Both the position numbers and the translations under genes were made by a program. The notes beneath the pieces are model-generated. The model did not search any database, was not told the DNA's origin, and was given only the letters and a program-made list of their open reading frames with translations. Source: Streptomyces sp. NBC_01237 (GTDB lineage Bacteria; Actinomycetota; Actinomycetes; Streptomycetales; Streptomycetaceae). Taken from it: DNA of 64,000 nucleotides. The stretch spans positions 248,001 through 312,000 of the forward strand of contig NZ_CP108508.1 in NCBI RefSeq assembly GCF_035917275.1. The letters run 5' to 3'. Shown here in pieces: positions 36,408 to 45,347 of this stretch; position 1 is the first letter of the stretch; the number at the start of each line of letters is the position of its first letter.

Positions 36408-37016
36408 ATGGGTGCTACGGAGAAGCCGCGACGGATCACGATGACGCCTGCCGCACGGCGCGCCCTGAAGGCCGCCGCGCGACTGTTCTACGAGCGCGGC
36501 ATCCATGCTGTCGGCGTGGACCTGATCGCCTCCGAGGCCGGGGTGACCAAGAAGACTCTCTACGACCGGTTCGGCTCGAAGGAGCAGATCGTCGTGGAGT
36601 ACCTCGCGGACCGTGACGAACGCTGGCGAGCCTTCCTCGCCCAGCGCCTCGACGCGGCACATCCGACGCCGACGGCACGCGTCCTGGCCGTCTTCGATGC
36701 CTCACGCGCGTGGTCGGACGAGAACAGCCCCAAGGGATGCAGCATGGTCAACGCCCATGCCGAGATCAGCGATCCGCTCCACCCGGCCTACCTCATCATC
36801 ACCGGGCAGAAGAAATGGATGCTCGACCTGTTCACCCAGCTCTCCAGGGACCTCTCCCCGGAAGGGGCCGGACATCTGGGCCGGACACTCATGCTGCTGC
36901 ACGAAGGAGCGCTCGTCGCCCACGGCCTGAACATCTTCCCGGACCCGATCACCCACGCCCGCGAACAGGCCGAGGCTCTCCTTGCCACCGCAGCGGCCAC
37001 CGCGGCGAAGCGGTGA
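36408..37016 (+). CDS. TetR-family transcriptional regulator
   Basis: A 202-aa protein from ATG 36408. N-terminal helix-turn-helix (about residues 14-60; AARLFYERGIHAVGVDLIAS, GVTKKTLYDRFGSKEQIVVE), then a helical ligand-binding domain with DENSPKGCSMVNAHAEISDP. The start is only 8 bp past the second operator copy, so autoregulation is likely. It probably represses the divergent EamA exporter. Confidence 0.92.
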   Translation: MGATEKPRRITMTPAARRALKAAARLFYERGIHAVGVDLIASEAGVTKKTLYDRFGSKEQIVVEYLADRDERWRAFLAQRLDAAHPTPTARVLAVFDASRAWSDENSPKGCSMVNAHAEISDPLHPAYLIITGQKKWMLDLFTQLSRDLSPEGAGHLGRTLMLLHEGALVAHGLNIFPDPITHAREQAEALLATAAATAAKR

Positions 37017-37260
37017 GGCGGTGCCCCCGGTGGCGAGGGGCCGACGAAACCGGACCCGCCGACCCGCCGACCAGGGTGCCCTTGCGGCGTGGAGGCCGCC
37101 CGCATCCATAGACATCACGAAGAAGCGGCCGGCGCCACATCCACCTCCCGGCGCGTGTGCGAGAACCCGACTCGCGCAGTCATGACGACGAGCCCCAGGC
37201 CACAGGACTCCATCACGGCCACAGGACGCCATCACGGCCGCTGAACACCTGAACGACGCG

Positions 37261-37572
37261 ATGAAGCGACTGCGGGCACGACTGCGCACGGAGTCGGGGC
37301 AGCACGCAACAGGGCTGAGCGCCACCCAGCTCGGCGTCCTGGCGAGCGTCGCGCGTGAGGGCCCGATCACCGCGGCCCGGCTCTCGGCGGTCGAGCACGT
37401 CAGCGGGCAGGCCATCGCCCAGAGACTCGCCGTACTCAAGGCGGCCGGACTGGTCCACAGCGAGCCAGACCCGAAGGACGGACGAAGGAAGCCGATGAGC
37501 GCCGATCCGTCCGCGACCGAGCTGATCGACAAGCTGCTTTCGGGCCGTGCTGCCTTCCTCGCTGCGTGCTGA
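37261..37572 (+). pseudogene. MarR-family regulator fragment
   Basis: The reading encodes the winged-helix core of a MarR regulator: LSATQLGVLASVAREGPITA, HVSGQAIAQRLAVLKAAGLV, DPKDGRRKPM and ELIDKLLSGRAAF. Both the first roughly 40 residues and the C-terminal helix are missing, and the frame stops where a transporter fragment begins. A deletion appears to have joined the two. Confidence 0.7.
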
Positions 37573-37818
37573 GCGGCCTCGCCGTCGCCGGCGTGGCCAC
37601 CGCCGCCGTCGGCCTGCCCATCGGCGGACTGCTCGTCGGCGCGGCAGGCTGGCGCTGGGCCTTCCTGATCAACATCCCGGTCACCGCGGTCGCCCTCGCG
37701 ATGGCATTGCGGCTGTCCGAGGGCCCGCCACTCGATCGTGCCGACAGCGGCTTCCGCACGATCGCCCACCGCATCGACCTGGCCGGTATCGCCGGATTCG
37801 CCACCTCGATCTCGCGCT
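37566..37818 (+). pseudogene. MFS transporter fragment
   Basis: The frame from 37566 encodes GLAVAGVATAAVGLPIGGLL and GWRWAFLINIPVTAVALAMA, the fifth and sixth helices of a DHA2-type MFS exporter, ending near HRIDLAGIAGFATSI. N- and C-terminal parts are gone. It is joined directly to the MarR fragment. Confidence 0.75.
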
Positions 37819-38130
37819 TGCCGCGAGTGCCAGTCAGGGCGCCTACCCAGGGGGCACGACAGGGCGCAGACGACCGCCCGTGGACATGGCAACGGACGCG
37901 ACCGACGGCCAACACCTGGATGATCGGAGTGAAGACCGCCCCCATCGTTGGCGCTCGCGCCCTTTCGCCCTCCGGGCACCCCAGCACCGACGGCAGTACG
38001 GGCCCCATGCCCAGCAGAACCACCGAGCGGCCGGGCAGAGCACGGCCCCGGAAATTCTGCTGAAGTGCTGCAGGGGTCCAGGCGAGTTGGCACGATAGTG
38101 ATCTCATTACGCTGGATGGGAGACGCGACC
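37819..38130. other. No gene recognised
   Basis: Sequence after the MFS fragment is not recognisable on either strand. A GGGAG at 38119 belongs to the next gene. Confidence 0.5.
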
Positions 38131-39429
38131 ATGGGCCAGGAGCAGCCGCTCATCACGCGCGGCATGGCCGGCGGCGCTGAAGGTCTGGTACAGCGTGTAC
38201 GGGGTGATCACCCCAGCGCGCGAGAACTCGACAGGATCACTGAGGCGTACGCGGCACATAGCGGGATCCGGCATCGGCTGTGGCTGGATGACCAGGCGGG
38301 TGTGCTGTTGTTTCTGGCGTGTACGGATTCCGGCAACGGCGCGGGCGGGCTGAAGCTGCACGAGGTTCCGCTGTGTTCGGCGTCCTGCACTCAGGTGCTG
38401 ACCGACCTGACGACCGCGGTGCTGCTGCGGTTGGCCAGCCCTGCGGACAGCTACCGGACCCGGTGCGAGTCCGATCGAGACATCGGCGCGCTGGTGCAGC
38501 TGTTTCGCGTACGGCTTGCACAGATGCGGTGCGAGTATTCCGATGGCGCAGAGCTGGTGAAGGCGATGCGCGCTCAGATCGAGCGGGCGGGCGATGAGCA
38601 GCAGGTCGCACGGCGGACGGCTTTTCTGGGCTGGTACCTGAAAGGAGCCTACGGCGACGACGTGGATGGCCTTGAACGGGCGGAACGAGACCTCAGGTGC
38701 GGCATCGAACCAGGCATCAGCACCTACGAACGCTCTGCCGCCCGAACAGTCATGGCCTGGTCGCGGTACCGCGACCTGATTCGCTGCCAAGTCCCGCAGC
38801 CCCGGCTGGACGAGGTCCCGAGCCAGAAGCAGCGCGGACGAGGGAGCATACATTGGTACTACGAGTTTCGGACCATCGGACGCCACCTCACCGAGCATCA
38901 GATGCTCGAACTGCGTGCGAAGCTGCCCTGGGCCGACGTCACCTCCGATTCCCTCGTGCTCGACGAGTGGTCCCACCACACCGAACACCCGGTTTTCAGG
39001 GCTGCGGGCGAGATCGTCTCCCAGTACTTTGACGTCGGCCTCCACTTCAGCCAGGAGGGATCACGCACACTGTGGCTGCGGCTCCCGTCCACGCCCTCAA
39101 GCCGGATAGCCCCTTATGAAGACGGGTCCGGCGTCAGGAGCAGGATCGTCGACGACGGGCTCGTGCTGGAGCTCCACCGCGAGGAGGCAGACGGTGAACT
39201 CTCCTACCTGTACCACGACCCGCGTCCGTGGCTGGAGGAACTCCTGCCCCTGCGTGACGACTTGGCCGACGGCGACGTACGCGCACCGGCCATCGCCTGG
39301 CGGGCCGCCAACGAGACGCTCACGTTCAGAAAGGCATCGAAGAGGCCATCCATGCCGGACGGGCTGGACGAGGACGAACTGAACCCTCAACTACAGGCGC
39401 TCATCCGGCTACTCGAAGAGATTCCCTGA
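38131..39429 (+). CDS. Hypothetical cytoplasmic protein
   Basis: A 432-aa protein from ATG 38131 with GGGAG upstream. No signal peptide or membrane helix; rich in charged residues. The middle part (about residues 120-240; RVRLAQMRCEYSDGAELVKA) looks helical, the later part (about 300-400; QYFDVGLHFSQEGSRTLWLR, GELSYLYHDPRPWLEELLPL) mixed alpha/beta. I cannot place it in a family. It lies between pseudogenes and an IS5 remnant, so it may have arrived with mobile DNA. Confidence 0.65.
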   Translation: MGQEQPLITRGMAGGAEGLVQRVRGDHPSARELDRITEAYAAHSGIRHRLWLDDQAGVLLFLACTDSGNGAGGLKLHEVPLCSASCTQVLTDLTTAVLLRLASPADSYRTRCESDRDIGALVQLFRVRLAQMRCEYSDGAELVKAMRAQIERAGDEQQVARRTAFLGWYLKGAYGDDVDGLERAERDLRCGIEPGISTYERSAARTVMAWSRYRDLIRCQVPQPRLDEVPSQKQRGRGSIHWYYEFRTIGRHLTEHQMLELRAKLPWADVTSDSLVLDEWSHHTEHPVFRAAGEIVSQYFDVGLHFSQEGSRTLWLRLPSTPSSRIAPYEDGSGVRSRIVDDGLVLELHREEADGELSYLYHDPRPWLEELLPLRDDLADGDVRAPAIAWRAANETLTFRKASKRPSMPDGLDEDELNPQLQALIRLLEEIP

Positions 39430-39504
39430 GCACTGGCAGCAGCAGAGAGTCCGTGGGCCCGGTGCCGCGTGCCGGGCGGTGTGCCGGGTGCCGATGAGGT
39501 GACG

Positions 39505-39881
39505 CACCGGCCTTCGAGGCGGTCATAGCGAGGATCCGGGTGCCCCGGGACACAGTCGGCAGACCGAGGACTCGACCAGAGACTGTGCTCGCGGATCGCG
39601 CGTACTCTTCCCGCGCGATCCGCAGGCCCCTCCCTCGTCGCGGCATCCGTGCCGTCATTCCGCAACCCGCCGACCAGGTCGGACACCGCCTCCGGCGGGG
39701 CAGCGCAGGAGGGCGCCCGCCTGGTTTCGATGCCGAGATATACAAGCAGTGCAATGCTGTCGAGCGAGGCATCGACCGGCTGAAGCAGTGGCGCGGCCCG
39801 GCGATGCGAACGGACAAGCTCGCCATCGTCTATCGGGCCACGCTCCACTTTGCCGCCACCCTCATCGGGATCCGGCAATAG
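39505..39881 (+). pseudogene. IS5-family transposase, C-terminal fragment
   Basis: The frame encodes VGRPRTRPETVLADRAYSSR, PRRGIRAVIPQPADQVGHRL and NAVERGIDRLKQWRGPAMRT, the C-terminal part of an IS5-type transposase. It retains about 120 of roughly 270 family residues. It differs clearly from the IS5 fragment at 27773, so the two are separate elements. Confidence 0.85.
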
Positions 39882-39890
39882 CCGGCTCGG

Positions 39891-40256
39891 TCAACGGTCG
39901 ACCGCCCAGCGCGCGTCCGCGGGCCAAGACCCACTGCTGACGATGTGGTCGACGATCCTGAACGCCTCTTCAAGCGGCACGGTGTCCGCGTCCGGGTATT
40001 CGTCGTACTGCCCATTGGACAGAACGAAACCGCCGCTCGATCCCTCAGCCCCAGGGTCGACGGCATGCTCCCCAGCATCATCATCACCGCTCATCAGCAC
40101 CACCATCGCGCGCTCGGCGTTGGTCACGAAGGCCAACTTGCGGCCGGACGAACTGGTCAGCCATGTCTCAAGCTGCCCTTCGCCAATTCTTGCCCGGAGG
40201 GTCTCCAGTACCACTTGCACAGCGCTGCCGTCATCAAGAACCCAGGATTCGATCAT
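39891..40256 (-). CDS. Imm1-like immunity protein
   Basis: A 121-aa acidic protein from ATG 40256 (MIESWVLDDG); ATG 40262 is equally possible. The blocks RKLAFVTNAERAMVVLMSGD, SGGFVLSNGQYDEYPDADTV and PLEEAFRIVDHIV resemble Imm1-type immunity proteins, which in polymorphic-toxin and related systems neutralise a cognate nuclease or deaminase. No toxin gene is next to it; an IS5 fragment is. It is therefore an orphan, perhaps left after loss of the toxin. Confidence 0.7.
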   Translation of the reverse strand: MIESWVLDDGSAVQVVLETLRARIGEGQLETWLTSSSGRKLAFVTNAERAMVVLMSGDDDAGEHAVDPGAEGSSGGFVLSNGQYDEYPDADTVPLEEAFRIVDHIVSSGSWPADARWAVDR

Positions 40257-40313
40257 GAGCACGACGATCCCACAGACGGATCCGAGAGACAGACTCTGCC
40301 CTCAGGTCACTGG

Positions 40314-40997
40314 CTAGTTGGTGGTGTGTGTGGGGTAGACCTCGACGTCGGTGTAGGCGCCCTTGATGTCTCCCGCGCCCGCGGGCCAGTTCAGGGTCAC
40401 GGTGTGGGTCTCGTTCGGGGGTGTCACCAGGATGTTCGTCGGGTGCGCGAGGCTGTTGCCGGTGCTGTCGATGTCGTAGGCGAGGTCGAAGACGGCGGCG
40501 TCGCCGGGCTTCAGGGTGGTGATACGCGGCTGGGCCTGACCGCGCCCGACGGGGTTCGAGGTGTGGTCGGCGTCCTTGATGTCGACGCCCGCGAAGCCGG
40601 TCGCCGAGCAGGTGGTCGAGCCCCGGTTGATCATCGTGATGTCGATCCTGCCGGAGGTCTTGTCCGGGGCGGCGTCCGTGGCGTCGATGGCCAGGTCCGC
40701 CGTCTTGCAGAACGTGACCTTTCCGCCCGTCTGCGTCTCACCGTTCGCACCGTTCGTGCCCTTCGCGGCGTCCGCACCGCCCGCGCGGGCCTCGGTGTCC
40801 TCACCGGAACCCGACTTCGCGCTGCCGGCCTCCGAACCGGCCGCGCCCGAGCCACCCTCCGGGGACGAGGAGGACGAGGAGGACGTGGAGTTCTTGGCGG
40901 AGGAGCCCTTCGCGGAACCGTCGCCGCCGCAGGCGGTGAGCGAGAGGGTGGCGGCAAGGCCGATGGTGGCGAGAGCGGTGATACGGGTGTACTTCAC
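40314..40997 (-). CDS. DUF4232-type lipoprotein
   Basis: A 227-aa protein from GTG 40997 with GGGGGA upstream. Signal peptide with lipobox LTAC (Cys near residue 23), then a low-complexity Ser/Gly/Ala-rich linker (about 25-90), then a DUF4232-like beta-sandwich domain (about 95-225; ITMINRGSTTCSATGFAGVD, two Cys that may form a disulfide). It should be anchored outside the cell membrane. Function of the family is unknown. Confidence 0.88.
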   Translation of the reverse strand: MKYTRITALATIGLAATLSLTACGGDGSAKGSSAKNSTSSSSSSSPEGGSGAAGSEAGSAKSGSGEDTEARAGGADAAKGTNGANGETQTGGKVTFCKTADLAIDATDAAPDKTSGRIDITMINRGSTTCSATGFAGVDIKDADHTSNPVGRGQAQPRITTLKPGDAAVFDLAYDIDSTGNSLAHPTNILVTPPNETHTVTLNWPAGAGDIKGAYTDVEVYPTHTTN

Positions 40998-41303
40998 GGT
41001 GTTCCCCCAGGAGCAGCGCGGTGCATGCGGTCAGAAGTATTTGTATCTCGCACCGAGTTACGGACAGTCCTCCGCGACGTCTTCGTTCTGTCACAGGCGC
41101 ACCGACCCCACGGACCGCCGAGATGCCAACCGTACGGTCACCGACCCGACCCGAGCCCCCGCACACCCCAAGCGCCTCAACCAGCGTCAGCAGCCCCCTG
41201 AGCAGGCTTCATCTGGGCAAGGACCAGGAGTGCGAAGTGCGACGATCTGGGCAGATGGCTCGCACAGCAGCGGAAACCGCGCCTTCGGATAGCCTCCAGG
41301 CCC
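40998..41303. other. No gene recognised
   Basis: Divergent spacer between the lipoprotein and the dehydrogenase. It should hold both promoters, but I cannot identify them with confidence. Confidence 0.5.
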
Positions 41304-42281
41304 ATGACTTCGAACCCTTCCTCCCATCGGATGCCGCTGGACGCTCTGGAATCACTGTGCGCATCTGCCATCCGGTCTGCGGGTGGATCCCCGGAGACAG
41401 CTGCAGCTCTCGCGTCGGCGACCGTTGCCGCCGAGCGACGGGGCAGGCGTGAAGTGGGAGCGGCGCATCTGCTCGACTACCTCGACGCTCTCCGATACGG
41501 ACGTCTGAACGGTGTGGCCCGACCTCGCGTCGCCTCGGCTCGGGCCGCCGTCGTCACCGTCGACGCCGACCGCGGCACTGCGCAGCTCGCGTTCGACCAT
41601 GCTCTCGGAGCCCTGGTCGAGCGGGCTCGTTCCAGCGGTGTGGCGGTTCTCGCCGTGTACAACTCCTTCAGCGCCGGAGAGCTCGGGCACTACACGTCGT
41701 GCGTCGCCGAAAAGGGGCTGATCGCCCTGGCATGCGCCAACTCGCCGGCGCTCATGGCCGTGTACGGCGCGCGCGAGGCGGTCACGGGCACCAATCCGCT
41801 CTCGTTCGCGCTGCCTCACCCGTCGGGCCCGCGGATGTTCGATCAGGCGACGAGCGCGACCGCCTGGGTGACCGTCCGCGACGCGGCGATGAGGGGCGAG
41901 GCCATTCCGGACAACTGGGCACTCGACGCCGACGGCCACCCGACCACCGACGCACGCGCCGCCATGAGCGGAGCGCTCCTGCCGTTCGGAGGCGTGAAGG
42001 GTGCCAACATCGCGCTCATGGTCGAGATGCTGGCCGCAGTGGCCGGCGGATCGTTCTCACAGGATGCGGCGCCCTTCGACTCCGGTACCCGGTCCCCGAG
42101 CCTGGGCCTCTTCGTCGCGGCGATCGACCCGACCGCATTCGACACCTCGTACCCACAGCGAGCGGAAGATCATCTGAGTCGGCTGGCCTCCGAGCACGGC
42201 GCGGACTTCGGCCGACGGAAGACGCCCATCACCGAGGTCGAAATCTCCGATGCGGTGTACCGAGCGCTCATGACGGCCTGA
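41304..42281 (+). CDS. Ldh-family (malate/L-lactate/ureidoglycolate) dehydrogenase
   Basis: A 325-aa protein from ATG 41304. Ldh2-type features are the NAD-binding stretch CANSPALMAVYGAREAVTGT followed by NPLSFALPHP, and ALLPFGGVKGANIALMVEML. The usual HG pair in the N-terminal motif is altered (ERRGRREVGAAHLLDY). It should oxidise a 2-hydroxy acid with NAD(P); the exact substrate is not assignable. No operon partner. It looks complete, although the ribosome binding site is weak. Confidence 0.82.
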   Translation: MTSNPSSHRMPLDALESLCASAIRSAGGSPETAAALASATVAAERRGRREVGAAHLLDYLDALRYGRLNGVARPRVASARAAVVTVDADRGTAQLAFDHALGALVERARSSGVAVLAVYNSFSAGELGHYTSCVAEKGLIALACANSPALMAVYGAREAVTGTNPLSFALPHPSGPRMFDQATSATAWVTVRDAAMRGEAIPDNWALDADGHPTTDARAAMSGALLPFGGVKGANIALMVEMLAAVAGGSFSQDAAPFDSGTRSPSLGLFVAAIDPTAFDTSYPQRAEDHLSRLASEHGADFGRRKTPITEVEISDAVYRALMTA

Positions 42282-42517
42282 CCGAGGGCCGCGAGGATGC
42301 CCGTCCCCCACCCGACCGACTCGTTGTCGGCTCGGCAGCGGTGCCAGCGGGCCCACGACACACGGTGGCCGGACCGGAACGGTCCCTGCCTCGGGTGCAG
42401 TGTGCCGGAGCAGCACTCGTCGCCCCGCGGAGCGGGAGGACGCAGTCGCCGGAAAGGCGCCGGTGGCCCCTGCGGTCACCGGAGGGGCCGCGCCGGTGCG
42501 CGTCTTGTTGCCCGGCA

Positions 42518-42982
42518 TCACTGTTCCGGAGGCTGAACCCACGGAGCGAACCGCTGGCCGGGAGCCGCATCCTCGCGCCAGTATCTGAGGACTGTCTCCC
42601 GCACCATGTCGAGCCGCTCCGCGGCGACAAGACATGAGGCGGGCTCCCCTCCACCGGCGTCCGCTTCGAAGACGGCCAGCACAGGCGGCCTTCCACCGAG
42701 CTGCTGTGTGACCCTGTGCAACTCCTCGGGCGTGGGCGCGCGGAAGACAGGATCCTGGAAGGCCGTCGGGCAGCTGACCAAGAGCGGGGCGGTGAAGACC
42801 AGTTCCAGTCCGTGGTGATAGATGAGGTCGAAACCGGCGGCGAGCCGGAACTGATCACCGCCCCAAGCGAGGACGTCCCAGTCCCACCAGGACCCTTCCG
42901 GGAGCTCGATCGCAGCATGCGGTCGTTCGGCGGCCACCTTCGAACCCTCATTCCAAGAGACGTGACCCGGCATTCCGATCAT
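42518..42982 (-). CDS. Hypothetical small protein
   Basis: A 154-aa protein, provisional start ATG 42982. Trp-rich N-terminal half (EGSWWDWDVLAWGGDQF, GFDLIYHHGLELVFTAPLLV) and helical C-terminal half ending VLRYWREDAAPGQRFAPW. The pattern suggests a compact alpha/beta fold, perhaps immunity-protein-like, but I do not recognise the family. Codon pattern and length support a real gene. Confidence 0.6.
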   Translation of the reverse strand: MIGMPGHVSWNEGSKVAAERPHAAIELPEGSWWDWDVLAWGGDQFRLAAGFDLIYHHGLELVFTAPLLVSCPTAFQDPVFRAPTPEELHRVTQQLGGRPPVLAVFEADAGGGEPASCLVAAERLDMVRETVLRYWREDAAPGQRFAPWVQPPEQ

Positions 42983-43454
42983 GGGCGATGGCTGGTCGGG
43001 TCCGTGGTGACCGTACGACCAACGCGATCGCCCATGGCTCCTCCGGTCCAGCCGGCCGGAGGTGAGATCCCACCCCGGCCGTACGGACCGGATGAATCAG
43101 CGGCAGCGAGACGCCGGACCACGCCGCCTCGGCCTTCTGCGTCAGCCCCATCGAGGTCGCTCTCGATGTGCTGACCCGGCTCTGCGGGTAGCCCGGCATA
43201 CGCGCGAGGGCCGCTCCCGCAAGGGCGCCGCCCTTCTCCGTGCTGATGCGCAGGTCTCGTATGCAACGTCTCCGGCCCGACCAATGACAGGGAACCAGCC
43301 GGACGGGCCCGGTTCTGCCCGCAGCGCAGGGTACTGCGGTTGTCACCCGGGCGGCGGGGGTTTTCACTCTCCCGCTCCGGTGTGAGGGCACACCGTGCCG
43401 GGCGGGCGGACGCTGAGGCGAGGGCCCCTCCTCCGAGCGTAAGAGAGATCACTC
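42983..43454. other. No gene recognised
   Basis: About 470 bp upstream of the secreted hydrolase. Short open frames exist on both strands but none is convincing. Confidence 0.5.
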
Positions 43455-44330
43455 ATGACTGTGTTCCGTCCTTCCTCCCGCGTCCGGCGCCGCACAGTGC
43501 GCGTGACCACCCTCTCCCTGGCTCTGACGACGGCGGTGCTGGCGACCGGGCCCGCGATGGCCGGCGGCGACCCCTCCGGTGCCGGGAATCCCGAGCCCAC
43601 GGGCCGGGGCGTGAAGCCCACGGTGGTGCTGGTCCACGGCGCGTTCGCGGATGCGTCCGGCTGGAACGGCGTGGCCGCGCGACTCCAGCACCGGGGGTAC
43701 AAGGTCGTCGCACCGCCCAACCCGCTGCGTGGAGTGCTCGGCGACTCGGCCTACATCGCGTCGGTCCTGAAGTCGGTGAAGGGCCCGATCGTGCTCGCCG
43801 GCCATTCGTACGGCGGTGCGGTCATCAGCCAGGCAGCGGCCGGGAACAAGAACGTGAGGGCGCTGGTGTACGTGTCCGCGTTCATGCCGGACGTGGGCGA
43901 GAACCCCGCCGCGCTGTCCGCGAAGTTCGCGGGCAGCGACCTCGCGCCCGCCCTCAGGCCGGTCCCCTACACGGACGGCACGACCAGCGGCACGGACCTC
44001 TACATCCAGGACGACAAGTTCCACGCCGTGTTCGCCGCCGATCTTCCCGAGGCGCAGACGAGGCTGATGGCGGTCGAGCAGCGCCCCGTAGCGCAGGCCG
44101 GGTTCGCGCAGAACGCGACCGCCGCCGCGTGGAGGACGATCCCGTCCTGGTTCATCGTCGCCAGGAACGACAAGGCCATCGCCCCGGACCTGGAGCGTTT
44201 CGAGGCCAAGCGCGCCAAGTCGCACACCATCGAGGTCGACTCCTCGCACGTCGCGATGATCTCCCACCCCGACCTGGTCACAGACCAGATCCGTGCTGCC
44301 GCCCACGCCACCGCGGGCGAGGCGAAGTAA
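43455..44330 (+). CDS. Secreted alpha/beta hydrolase
   Basis: A 291-aa protein from ATG 43455. Signal peptide (about residues 1-36, VRRRTVRVTTLSLALTTAVL then AMA). Hydrolase fold: VVLVHGAFADASGWNGVAAR (oxyanion strand), GHSYGG with the nucleophile Ser, VARNDKAIAPD (acid region) and DSSHVAMISHP (catalytic His). It acts outside the cell on an unknown ester, epoxide or halide substrate. The next gene encodes a clearly related cytoplasmic enzyme, so this is probably a tandem duplication with divergent location. Confidence 0.9.
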   Translation: MTVFRPSSRVRRRTVRVTTLSLALTTAVLATGPAMAGGDPSGAGNPEPTGRGVKPTVVLVHGAFADASGWNGVAARLQHRGYKVVAPPNPLRGVLGDSAYIASVLKSVKGPIVLAGHSYGGAVISQAAAGNKNVRALVYVSAFMPDVGENPAALSAKFAGSDLAPALRPVPYTDGTTSGTDLYIQDDKFHAVFAADLPEAQTRLMAVEQRPVAQAGFAQNATAAAWRTIPSWFIVARNDKAIAPDLERFEAKRAKSHTIEVDSSHVAMISHPDLVTDQIRAAAHATAGEAK

Positions 44331-44351
44331 CGCCCCGCAGGCCAGGGCGCA

Positions 44352-44370
44352 CGGTGCCGCAGAGGCACCG
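44352..44370 (+). terminator. Hairpin after the secreted hydrolase
   Basis: CGGTGCC and GGCACCG form a perfect 7-bp stem with the loop GCAGA, 21 bp after the stop codon. Confidence 0.55.
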
Positions 44371-44461
44371 CACCAGGGCACATAGCGATCAGCTGACTTG
44401 CGTTCCGCTCAAAGCGGGAGAGCGGACGACGTGCAACTCTTCAACGGATAGGTGCGGGAAC

Positions 44462-45160
44462 ATGACGGACAAGCCCACGATCGTTCTGGTTCACGGCTTC
44501 TGGGGCGGCGCCGCCCACTGGGGAAAGGTCATCACCCACCTGCATGGCCGCGGCTACGACTCGCTGCACGCGGTGGAGATGCCGCTCACCTCGCTGGCCG
44601 ACGACGCCGAACGGACCCGCAAGATGGTCCGCCAGGTCGATGGGCCGGTGCTGCTGGTCGGGCACTCCTACGGTGGCGCCGTCATCACCGAGATGGGCGA
44701 CCTCCCCCATGTTCTGGGCCTGGTCTACATCGCCGCTTTCGCCCCCGACGCGGGCGAAAGCCCTGGGCAGATCAGTCAGGAACTGGCTCCGGCCGCGTTC
44801 GAGAACCTCGCCCCGGATTCCGACGGCTACCTGTGGATCACGCAGGACAAGTACCGGTGGAGCTTCTGCCAGGACCTCGACGCCGACGAGTCCCTCGTTA
44901 TGGCTGTCACCCAGAAGGCACCGCTCGCCTCCACCTTCGGCGACAGCATCACCGCACCCGCCTGGCGCAACAAACCCGTCTGGTACCAGATCTCGGCCGA
45001 CGACCGCATGATCCACCCCGACAACGAACGGAAGATGGCCCAGCGGATGAACCCCCGCAAGACCATCGAGCTCAACACCGGCCACGCCTCCCTGGCCTCC
45101 CAGCCCGGCCCGGTCAGCGACCTCATCGATGAAGCCGCCCGCACTCTCACCAAGCCGTGA
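44462..45160 (+). CDS. Cytoplasmic alpha/beta hydrolase
   Basis: A 232-aa protein from ATG 44462. Hydrolase motifs: IVLVHGFWGGAAHWGKVITH, GHSYGGAVI (nucleophile Ser), ISADDRMIHPDNERKMAQRM (acid region) and ELNTGHASLASQP (catalytic His). It aligns well with the secreted enzyme just upstream (shared GHSYGGAVI and LVYxxAFxPDxGExP) but lacks a signal peptide. Substrate unknown. Confidence 0.9.
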   Translation: MTDKPTIVLVHGFWGGAAHWGKVITHLHGRGYDSLHAVEMPLTSLADDAERTRKMVRQVDGPVLLVGHSYGGAVITEMGDLPHVLGLVYIAAFAPDAGESPGQISQELAPAAFENLAPDSDGYLWITQDKYRWSFCQDLDADESLVMAVTQKAPLASTFGDSITAPAWRNKPVWYQISADDRMIHPDNERKMAQRMNPRKTIELNTGHASLASQPGPVSDLIDEAARTLTKP

Positions 45161-45192
45161 CGAAGCCGTAGGGAGCCCCCGGGAAACAACCG

Positions 45193-45217
45193 GGAGACCG
45201 TTCTGGCGGCGGTCTCC
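45193..45217 (+). terminator. Hairpin after the cytoplasmic hydrolase
   Basis: GGAGACCG (45193-45200) pairs with CGGTCTCC (45210-45217) over a 9-base loop, 33 bp after the stop codon. Confidence 0.55.
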
Positions 45218-45347
45218 GCCCCGGAACCGGACCGGTCTCCCCCGGTGTCGAGGGGCGGCCGTCCGGCTGCTGTGCGCAATGCCTCACCGCTCATCCGCAC
45301 CCCGCACAACGAGCCGCCCACGGCCGACCGCCACGGAGGTACCCGCC

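Noticed and set aside
42948..43391. Minus-strand frame of about 147 codons
   Set aside because: No conserved motif; overlaps the small hypothetical gene and looks non-coding.
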